A DNA stretch of 5,271 nt from Deltaproteobacteria bacterium (GTDB lineage: Bacteria; Desulfobacterota; Syntrophia; Syntrophales; UBA2210): contig JAUVXT010000189.1 in assembly GCA_030603465.1 (NCBI GenBank), positions 1 through 5,271 on the forward strand, written 5' to 3'. Both the position numbers and the translations under genes were made by a program. Within the stretch, counting starts at the first letter, position 1, and every line of letters begins with the position of its first letter. Under the pieces are notes generated by a model. It was not told where the DNA came from, did not search any database, and saw only the letters and a list, made by a program, of their open reading frames with translations. Of this stretch, positions 1-5,271 are shown in pieces.

Positions 1-23
1 TTAACAGTTTCGCAAAAAGTCTT

Positions 24-35
24 ATTCGAACGAAT
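24..35. promoter_or_regulatory. 12-bp perfect dyad, possible operator
   Basis: ATTCG-AA-CGAAT is a perfect inverted repeat with 5-base arms and a 2-base centre, about 130 bases before the cfa start. Its size and symmetry would suit a dimeric regulator, but a single dyad of this length can arise by chance and I cannot tie it to a known regulator. Confidence 0.2.
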
Positions 36-152
36 TGAAGCTCCCCTCAATAAGTTGCGGGGATGTCAAATTTAAAAATCTACATGTTTTTAGCCAAGCG
101 CCTGAACAATCCCCGAAATAGACTCTTGGCGAACACATTATTTTATTGAGAT

Positions 153-157
153 AAGGG
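153..157 (+). promoter_or_regulatory. Ribosome binding site of cfa
   Basis: AAGGG ends 6 bases before ATG 164, a normal Shine-Dalgarno spacing. It decides the start: the in-frame TTG at 158 follows it with no spacer, and the in-frame ATG at 176 has no such site at a suitable distance. Confidence 0.6.
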
Positions 158-163
158 TTGAAA

Positions 164-1339
164 ATGGGCAAACATATGAACAAAGAGGAGTCCTGTTCCG
201 GGAAAACCGGGGAAATATCGTATGTTTCAAGGAAGGTTGGTGCCATCATTGAGGAGATGGTACGTCAGGCAGACATTGTCCTTGGAAAGGATATGATCGT
301 TCATGATCCTTCCATGTGGGTCGACTGGGCCGATAGAGGCATCCTGGCTATTGGTGAAAGCTACATGGAAAAAAAGTGGGATTCTCCTCATGTAGATCAG
401 GTGATGGCAAAACTGGCGGCGATGCCTTCTGAAAAAAAACGCAAGCTTTTCAGATCCTGGAAGACCAGACTTCTTCTGTCAATCGCGATCCTCTTTAATC
501 AGCAGCGCGGGGCAAAGGAAATCGAGGTAGTGGAAAAGCATTATGATCTAGGGAATGAATTTTTCCGATCGTGGCTGGATAAAAGCATGCAGTATAGCTG
601 TGGCTGCTGGAAGGGCGTAGCAACTCTTGATGAGGCCCAGTTTGCCAAGATGAGAATGATCGGAGAAAAGCTGAAGCTCAAATCCGGCATGACTGTTCTC
701 GATATCGGCTGCGGCTGGGGCGGTCTGGGTAGATTTCTTATTAAAGAATATGGCGTGAAGGTTACAGGCATCAACATTTCAAAGGAACAACTCCGATGGT
801 GTCGAAATGCAGCCATGGCAGAAGATATTCAGGACTCCTTCCATTCTATTAACCAGAGCTATCGTGACCTCGAAGGGAAATGGGACAGGATCGTTGCCGT
901 CGGAATGATAGAGCATGTGGGCCCGAAAAACTATCAGGAATTTTTTGATATCTGTAAAAGGTGCCTCGCTGACGACGGGGTGCTGTTCCTCCAGACAATC
1001 GGCGCCAACATATCGAAGGAAGTTCTAACCGACCGCTGGCTTACTCGATATATCTTTCCCCGCGGGACTTTGCCGTCTATTGCTCAGATTGCAAAGGCCG
1101 CCGAAAAAAAATTGATTATGGAAGACTTCCGGAATTTAGGCCCCGATTATGACAAAACCCTTATGGCCTGGCATAGCAATTTCATGAAAGTTAAGGATGA
1201 TCTGCAAATGAGCGACATATTCATACGCATGTGGGAGTTTTACCTCCTTTACTGCGCTTCGGGGTTCAGGGAAAGAAAATCTCAATTGTGGCAGTTTATC
1301 TTTACAAAAAATAATAAGGAATGCTATGATTCTACGTAG
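164..1339 (+). CDS. cfa: Cyclopropane-fatty-acyl-phospholipid synthase
   Basis: The enzyme moves a methylene group from S-adenosylmethionine onto the cis double bond of unsaturated acyl chains in membrane phospholipids, acting at the inner face of the cytoplasmic membrane. At 391 residues it is close to E. coli Cfa (382), and it aligns along its length as far as I can recall that sequence. It has the N-terminal lipid-binding part with LAIGESYM, then HYDLGNEFF from residue 126, QYSC with Cys146, the SAM motif VLDIGCGWGG at 178-187, MIEHVGPKNY with Glu250, YIFPRG, and DYDKTLMAW with Tyr329. Cys146, Glu250 and Tyr329 match E. coli Cys139, Glu239 and Tyr317 of the bicarbonate site, but E. coli His266 is Gln277 here. 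I chose ATG 164 because AAGGG at 153-157 lies 6 bases upstream. TTG 158 directly abuts that site, and ATG 176 lacks one. The next gene follows after 29 bases. The family call is very secure. Confidence 0.96.
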   Translation: MGKHMNKEESCSGKTGEISYVSRKVGAIIEEMVRQADIVLGKDMIVHDPSMWVDWADRGILAIGESYMEKKWDSPHVDQVMAKLAAMPSEKKRKLFRSWKTRLLLSIAILFNQQRGAKEIEVVEKHYDLGNEFFRSWLDKSMQYSCGCWKGVATLDEAQFAKMRMIGEKLKLKSGMTVLDIGCGWGGLGRFLIKEYGVKVTGINISKEQLRWCRNAAMAEDIQDSFHSINQSYRDLEGKWDRIVAVGMIEHVGPKNYQEFFDICKRCLADDGVLFLQTIGANISKEVLTDRWLTRYIFPRGTLPSIAQIAKAAEKKLIMEDFRNLGPDYDKTLMAWHSNFMKVKDDLQMSDIFIRMWEFYLLYCASGFRERKSQLWQFIFTKNNKECYDST

Positions 1340-1368
1340 ATGGGACTCTCTTTTATTCTTTCAAAATA

Positions 1369-3720
1369 ATGAAGGCGAAACTCCGATTTTTTTCGTTAAA
1401 AAGGTATTATAAATATATGAACGATCCTCCGCTCTACAGCAGCAAGCTAACAAAAAATTACGCTGAATATTTAAAGCAACACTACCCGGATGTGGATCTC
1501 AATCCCCTCCTTAAGTATGCGGGCATAGCCCTTCATCAGCTTGAAGACGAGGGACACTGGCTCAGTCAAAACCAGGTCGATCGCTTCAATAAAATTGTCG
1601 TTCAAAAAACGAAAAATCCAAACATTTCCCGTGATGTTGGACGCCACACACCCCTTTCCGCCGTTGGCAGCACCTTTCTGAATCAATATATGCTGGGCTT
1701 TCTCTCCCCATCTCTGGCATATGCCAAACTGGAAAAGGCCTACAGTTACGTCAGTCGCGGCTGTAAAATTCAAATCAAGAGACTGGGCACAAACAAAATG
1801 GATATTGTTGCCACTACGAATCCCGGCGTTACGGAAAAGCCCTATCAATGCGACAATCGCATAGGCATCTTTGAAAGCATAGCCAAGCTATTTACCGGTA
1901 AACTTGCAACGATCCAACACCCCGTGTGTCTCCATCATGGCGGGGATAGATGCCATTATATCGTTTCATGGGAAGAAAACAGATCCGTTTTATGGAAACG
2001 GATACGCAATTTCCTGATTCTTCTCAGCGTTATTTTATGCCCTTTGCTTTTCTTTCTTCTTCCTGTTTCCCAATTATTAATACCGCTCCTGTTATGCGCA
2101 ATCACAGTGTCTGCTGTCGCGATTTATAAAGAATATTTGGAAAAAAATGAGCTTCAGGCAAAATTTCAAAGCATAGGGGAAAGCTCCAACCGTCTTATGA
2201 AGCAGATTAATATAACCTACAACAATGCCATGCTTATTCAGAAGATCGGTCAGGCATTTGCCCGTGGGCCCGACATAGATATCCTCCTCGAACATATCAT
2301 GAAGGCTATTGAAGAATGCCTGGATTTCGACCGCGGTGTGATCATGCTTGCCGATGATGAGAGAAACCGGCTCGTTTATAAAGAGTCCTACGGTTATGAA
2401 CCGGCGAAAGAGAATCTTGCCGAAAACATCTCTTTTCGCCTCGATAAACCCGGTTCGAGAGGGCATTTTGTTCTGGCCTTTAAGGAACAGAGGGCCTTTC
2501 TGGTAAACGGCCTTAAAGAGATTGAAAACGCCTTTTCCAAAAAAAGTTTCGAAATTGCAAAAGCCATGGGCATAAAATCTTTTATCTGTGTCCCGATAGT
2601 ATACGAGGGAATATCCGAGGGAATCCTTGCGATAGATAACATGCATTCCAAGAGAATTCTCACTCAGAGCGACCTGAATCTTTTACTGGGAATCGCTCCC
2701 CAAATAGGAATATCTATCAACAACGCCAGAACTTACCGAAAAGTTATAGAAAGCGAAGAGCGTTTCAGGGCGCTGGGAGAAAATTCTCCCGACATCATTT
2801 ATACCCTCGATGCAAAGGGAGCGTTAACCTATATCAACCCCGCCTGCGAAAGTTTACTGGGATATACAAAAAATGAAGTTATCGGTAGATACTTTACAGA
2901 TTTTATAAAAAAAGAAGATCGACAAGGTCTGGTCCATCTCTTTAAAAGGGTAAGGGATAAGGGTGAAACCGTAAAGAACGTAACCGGTTCGATTATAAAG
3001 AAGGATGGGTCCCCGCTGCTTTTCAGTTTGAGCGGCTCTCCTAATTTCGACTCACAGGGCAACTTAATCGGCCTCGTAGGAACCATGAAGGATGTTTCTG
3101 CCCTTGAAGAGAACGTTGACCAGTTGCAGACGGCCCTGGAAGGCACCATTAACGCCCTTTCATCAATCGTGGAGACAAGGGATCCTTATACTGCCGGGCA
3201 CCAACGGAGGGTAACGAGAATGGCATGCGCCATTGCCAAAGAAATGCTTCTACCGGAAGATATCATTCAAGGGATTCGCACGGCTGCCATGATCCATGAC
3301 ATTGGAAAAATAAACGTCCCGTCCGAGATTCTCAGTAAACCGGGCAAACTGAGCAAACTAGAAATTGACATGGTGAAAACCCATTGTGAGGTAGGTTACA
3401 ATATCTTAAAAAATGTTCAATTTACGCACCCGGTAGCACAAATTGTCTACCAACATCACGAAAGACAGAATGGTTCAGGGTATCCGCGGGGGATTTCCGG
3501 ATCCGACATTCTTCTCGAATCCAGGATTATTGCGGTTGCCGATGTGGTGGAGGCGATGGCATTTCACAGACCCTACCGACCTTCAGTAGGCCTGGAAAAG
3601 GCACTGGAAGAGATATCAGGATCAAACAGCCCCTGCTATGATCCGGAAGTTGTCGATGCCTGCTTGAAGCTTTTTAGAGAAAAATCCTTCAAGATTGACG
3701 AGGAGGAAATCGTGCATTAA
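1369..3720 (+). CDS. V4R-like/GAF/PAS sensor with HD-GYP domain (probable c-di-GMP phosphodiesterase)
   Basis: The predicted role is to hydrolyse the second messenger cyclic-di-GMP in response to signals read by several sensor domains. Order of parts: a soluble N-terminal domain (about 20-201) ending in a V4R-like Cys187-x7-Cys195 stretch (CLHHGGDRCHYIV); two hydrophobic helices (about 213-231 and 234-253) joined by a very short turn; a helical linker; GAF (about 302-455); PAS (about 465-580); and HD-GYP (about 597-775). The HD-GYP domain has AGH611, HD at 643-644 within MIHDIGK, His672, HHE at 696-698, GYP at 704-706 and Asp725 before RPYRP. The core motifs are therefore present and it is probably active; NGSGYP replaces the commoner DGSGYP. 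Basic residues flank the helices on both sides, so both ends are probably cytoplasmic. ATG 1369 has no ribosome site. ATG 1417, giving a protein 16 residues shorter, has AAGG 12 bases upstream and begins where the sensor domain seems to begin, so it may be the true start. The V4R assignment is my inference; the HD-GYP call is secure. Confidence 0.9.
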   Translation: MKAKLRFFSLKRYYKYMNDPPLYSSKLTKNYAEYLKQHYPDVDLNPLLKYAGIALHQLEDEGHWLSQNQVDRFNKIVVQKTKNPNISRDVGRHTPLSAVGSTFLNQYMLGFLSPSLAYAKLEKAYSYVSRGCKIQIKRLGTNKMDIVATTNPGVTEKPYQCDNRIGIFESIAKLFTGKLATIQHPVCLHHGGDRCHYIVSWEENRSVLWKRIRNFLILLSVILCPLLFFLLPVSQLLIPLLLCAITVSAVAIYKEYLEKNELQAKFQSIGESSNRLMKQINITYNNAMLIQKIGQAFARGPDIDILLEHIMKAIEECLDFDRGVIMLADDERNRLVYKESYGYEPAKENLAENISFRLDKPGSRGHFVLAFKEQRAFLVNGLKEIENAFSKKSFEIAKAMGIKSFICVPIVYEGISEGILAIDNMHSKRILTQSDLNLLLGIAPQIGISINNARTYRKVIESEERFRALGENSPDIIYTLDAKGALTYINPACESLLGYTKNEVIGRYFTDFIKKEDRQGLVHLFKRVRDKGETVKNVTGSIIKKDGSPLLFSLSGSPNFDSQGNLIGLVGTMKDVSALEENVDQLQTALEGTINALSSIVETRDPYTAGHQRRVTRMACAIAKEMLLPEDIIQGIRTAAMIHDIGKINVPSEILSKPGKLSKLEIDMVKTHCEVGYNILKNVQFTHPVAQIVYQHHERQNGSGYPRGISGSDILLESRIIAVADVVEAMAFHRPYRPSVGLEKALEEISGSNSPCYDPEVVDACLKLFREKSFKIDEEEIVH
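1401..1404 (+). promoter_or_regulatory. Possible ribosome binding site for the alternative start at 1417
   Basis: AAGG is followed 12 bases later by an in-frame ATG at 1417. The spacing is longer than ideal, but nothing comparable precedes ATG 1369, whose upstream bases are T-rich. This favours a 767-residue product. Confidence 0.35.
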
Positions 3721-3726
3721 CTCCTC

Positions 3727-4515
3727 TTATGAAGGTTTCATCCCCCTGCACAATATCAAAGGGGTATATGTAAATCGCCTGGGATCAAGGAGCAGTCTTT
3801 TAAAATCGTCGATGAACGTTTCATGCCCCCCGGGATATGTATCAAATAAATCACCGAGCTTCTCGCTTGCAACCTCTGCTTTTTTTATCCAGTTGAAGGC
3901 ATCTTCTTCCCGAATCTTGCCATATATCAGATGATGCGCCTTAAGGTGCATTTTAATGTCTCTGTACCCCACATCGTAAAGATATTGATAAAGCTTTCGT
4001 CCCGCATAGGTATCGAAATTAAATTCTGCATCCAATCTCGTCATCAAATTTTTTAAAATACCCTCAAAATGAGGCGTCATCTCATAATGGGAAAGACAGT
4101 TATAATCTAGGTCAAGAAGACAAAGACATCCCTCCGGTTTCAGGCATTCCGTCAGATTTTTAACAATATCAAGACTTTCTAAGCGGTTGTACTCCAGAAC
4201 AAAGCGCACCCATATGAGATCAAACTGCCCAAGATCACTAAGATTTTCTCTCAAGTCGCGCACATGAAAAGTGATGTCGCATCCCTCTCCATAATGATCT
4301 CTGGCGTATTTAATTCTCTCTCCTGAATAATCTACGCCTACTATACTTCCATCCGGTTTTATCGATTCATAGAGAATCGACGTGGTCTTGCCTGAACCGC
4401 ATCCCGCATCAAGCACCCTCATTCCCGGCTTTATGCCACACCAATTAGCCTCCTCTATCACAGCTTGTCGGTTTGTCTTAACCTCCAGACGAATTGCCTC
4501 TTCCCGATTCTCCAT
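3727..4515 (-). CDS. Class I SAM-dependent methyltransferase, substrate unknown
   Basis: This is a soluble, probably cytoplasmic protein of 262 residues with a Rossmann-type methyltransferase fold. The visible motifs are VLDAGCGSG (34-42) for S-adenosylmethionine binding, IVGVDYS (58-64) with the acidic Asp62 expected to contact the ribose, and FDLIWVRFVLEY (98-109) at the motif IV position, followed by a LKPEG turn and LLDLDY. The C-terminal part after this core has no motif I recognise, and nothing shows the substrate. The frame is open up to a TTG at 4638, but that would lie deep inside gyrA. ATG 4515 has AAGGTG at 4525-4530 with a 9-base spacer, and the methyltransferase fold starts soon after it, so I chose it. 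The gene overlaps the 3' end of gyrA by 38 bases in another frame, which suggests translational coupling. Its stop faces the HD-GYP stop across 6 bases. Confidence 0.88.
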   Translation of the reverse strand: MENREEAIRLEVKTNRQAVIEEANWCGIKPGMRVLDAGCGSGKTTSILYESIKPDGSIVGVDYSGERIKYARDHYGEGCDITFHVRDLRENLSDLGQFDLIWVRFVLEYNRLESLDIVKNLTECLKPEGCLCLLDLDYNCLSHYEMTPHFEGILKNLMTRLDAEFNFDTYAGRKLYQYLYDVGYRDIKMHLKAHHLIYGKIREEDAFNWIKKAEVASEKLGDLFDTYPGGHETFIDDFKRLLLDPRRFTYTPLILCRGMKPS

Positions 4516-5271
4516 CAGGTACGTCACCTTGCGTCTCAATATCCTGACCCCCGTTTTCTGTATCATTAACATCCTGTCCATTTTCTTCGTCTGTTCGATC
4601 TGCTCTGGCCAACCCCACAAAACATTCATCCGGGTCAAGATCTATGAGCTTGACCCCCTGTGTGCTCCTGTGCAAAAGAGGTACTTCATTCACGCCCAAC
4701 CGAATGATTTTACCCGAATTGCTGATCAGCATAATGTCTTCATCTCCGGTAACCTGGAGTATGCGTGTCACCAGTCCTATCCTCTCTGTTGTCTTGAGAT
4801 TAATTATTCCTTTGCCGCCCCTCGACTGAGTGCGGTATTCTCCAATATCGGTCCTCTTTCCATAACCCTTTTCGGAAACGGTCAAGATGGAATTCCCCTC
4901 GCTCAGTATTTCCATTCCCACCAATTTATCACCTTCGACCATCCGTATCCCCGTCACTCCCCTCGATGTTCTTCCAATCGCTCTGGCATCCGTTTCTTTA
5001 AACCTTATTGCCTTGCCCATCCTGGTACCCAGCAGTATCTCCTGTTGTCCGTCGGTCTGCCGCACATCGATCAGCTCATCACCTTCATCAAGTGTTAAGG
5101 CGATAATTCCTCCCGCTCTGGGGTGTGAATAGGCCACAATATCTGTCTTCTTGATTATTCCTTTTTCCGTAGCCATCACAACAAAATTTCCCGGAATAAA
5201 TTCTATCACAGGGAGTACCGCGGTGATTCTTTCATCGCTCGATATCCCGATAAGATTCACAATCGCTTTCC
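4478..5271 (-). CDS. gyrA: DNA gyrase subunit A, C-terminal part (5' end beyond the window)
   Basis: GyrA forms the A2B2 gyrase that introduces negative supercoils into DNA. The 263 C-terminal residues seen here belong to the beta-pinwheel domain that wraps DNA; the cleavage domain with the active tyrosine lies outside the window. Reading starts mid-codon at the right edge with KAIVNL, then ITAVLPV, blade repeats such as TSRGVTGIRM, KGYGKRTDIGEYRTQSRGGKGI and HRSTQGVKLI, and ends FVGLARADRTDEE. This order matches the end of E. coli GyrA closely, so GyrA is favoured over ParC. The QSRGGKG at 4808-4828 resembles the GyrA box, but it is in a late blade; the true box in blade 1 is not in view. 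The protein ends in an acidic, Gly/Ser-rich tail of about 37 residues containing a short tandem repeat. The GTG at 5260 is an internal Val codon, not a start. Confidence 0.95.
   Translation of the reverse strand, partial: KAIVNLIGISSDERITAVLPVIEFIPGNFVVMATEKGIIKKTDIVAYSHPRAGGIIALTLDEGDELIDVRQTDGQQEILLGTRMGKAIRFKETDARAIGRTSRGVTGIRMVEGDKLVGMEILSEGNSILTVSEKGYGKRTDIGEYRTQSRGGKGIINLKTTERIGLVTRILQVTGDEDIMLISNSGKIIRLGVNEVPLLHRSTQGVKLIDLDPDECFVGLARADRTDEENGQDVNDTENGGQDIETQGDVPDGESGRGNSSGG
4525..4530 (-). promoter_or_regulatory. Ribosome binding site of the methyltransferase, inside gyrA
   Basis: AAGGTG on the minus strand sits 9 bases before ATG 4515 and lies within the last codons of gyrA. It fixes the methyltransferase start and rules against the much longer upstream extension that begins with TTG at 4638. 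Confidence 0.6.
4532..4585 (-). repeat. Degenerate 27-base tandem repeat in the gyrA tail
   Basis: Two adjacent nine-codon units encode ENGQDVNDT and then ENGGQDIET in the acidic tail of GyrA. They share the pattern E-N-G, Q-D, Val/Ile and a final Thr, and most of the DNA also matches. A third partial echo (QGDV) may follow just before the methyltransferase ribosome site. This is probably an old local duplication in a disordered tail under loose constraint. Confidence 0.45.

Larger units (their letters stand above)
1..163. other. Leader region upstream of cfa, no gene seen
   Basis: This AT-rich stretch holds no open reading frame with a recognisable product on either strand; the short minus-strand frame running from within cfa to position 22 has no recognisable features. 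It presumably carries the cfa promoter, but I find no pair of -35 and -10 boxes good enough to mark. Structure present includes a 12-bp dyad at 24-35, TCCCC/GGGGA arms at 42-46 and 59-63, and GCCAAG/CTTGGC arms at 93-98 and 125-130. None of these is followed by a T-run on the + strand that would make a classical terminator of an upstream gene. Confidence 0.5.

Noticed and set aside
42..63. TCCCC/GGGGA hairpin as a terminator of an upstream gene
   Set aside because: The stem is five pairs with a 12-base loop and no following T-run, and no upstream gene is visible.
93..130. GCCAAG/CTTGGC inverted repeat as a riboswitch or attenuator stem
   Set aside because: The six-base arms are separated by 26 bases with no further pairing or terminator, so it is indistinguishable from chance.
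126..154. TTGGCG and AGATAA as a -35/-10 promoter pair for cfa
   Set aside because: The spacing is right at 17 bases, but the -10 match is poor and the site would overlap the ribosome binding region.
2092..2646. 184-residue minus-strand frame within the HD-GYP gene
   Set aside because: It is antisense to the transmembrane and GAF coding region, with no recognisable domain; a shadow frame.
3695..3934. 79-residue + strand frame after the HD-GYP gene
   Set aside because: It overlaps the end of the HD-GYP gene and runs antisense to the methyltransferase C-terminus; no features support it.
4516..4638. 41-residue N-terminal extension of the methyltransferase from TTG 4638
   Set aside because: It lies wholly inside gyrA, starts with TTG, and has no methyltransferase-like content, while ATG 4515 has a good ribosome site.
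4382..5098. Long 238-residue open frame on the + strand
   Set aside because: It lies antisense to gyrA and the methyltransferase, both clearly identified by conserved motifs, and its own translation shows no family features. It is a shadow frame.

Overview
The window is an ordinary-looking piece of bacterial chromosome, gene-dense, with four protein genes and no RNA genes, mobile elements, CRISPR or phage sequence that I can see. Base composition is moderate, slightly AT-rich by eye. The lineage is most plausibly a Desulfobacterota/Deltaproteobacteria-type anaerobe. I infer this from the N-terminal sensor of the HD-GYP protein, which resembles sensors I associate with that group, and from the multi-domain signalling style. 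No marker in the window settles the taxonomy.

Layout. Positions 1-163 are a short AT-rich leader with no convincing gene; it holds a 12-bp perfect dyad and a ribosome binding site. On the + strand follow a full-length cyclopropane-fatty-acyl-phospholipid synthase (cfa, 164-1339) and, 29 bases later, a large membrane-anchored signalling protein (1369-3720). That protein has a V4R-like sensor, a two-helix membrane hairpin, GAF and PAS domains and a C-terminal HD-GYP domain, so it is a probable cyclic-di-GMP phosphodiesterase. Converging on it from the right, with 6 bases between the stop codons, is a class I SAM-dependent methyltransferase of unknown substrate (3727-4515, - strand). Its start lies inside the 3' end of the DNA gyrase subunit A gene (gyrA, 4478 to beyond 5271, - strand), of which only the C-terminal DNA-wrapping domain and tail are in the window.

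How the genes may work together. cfa and the HD-GYP gene are probably co-transcribed: they share a strand, are tightly spaced, and no terminator is visible between them. This suggests, without proving, that membrane lipid modification is expressed together with a c-di-GMP output. gyrA and the methyltransferase overlap by 38 bases and are probably translationally coupled, which may reflect gene packing more than shared function.

I did not find strong evidence for a previously undescribed system. The points most worth checking are a His-to-Gln change at a catalytic bicarbonate-site position of Cfa, the cfa/HD-GYP pairing and its sensor, and the repeat-containing gyrA tail that carries the next gene's start signals.
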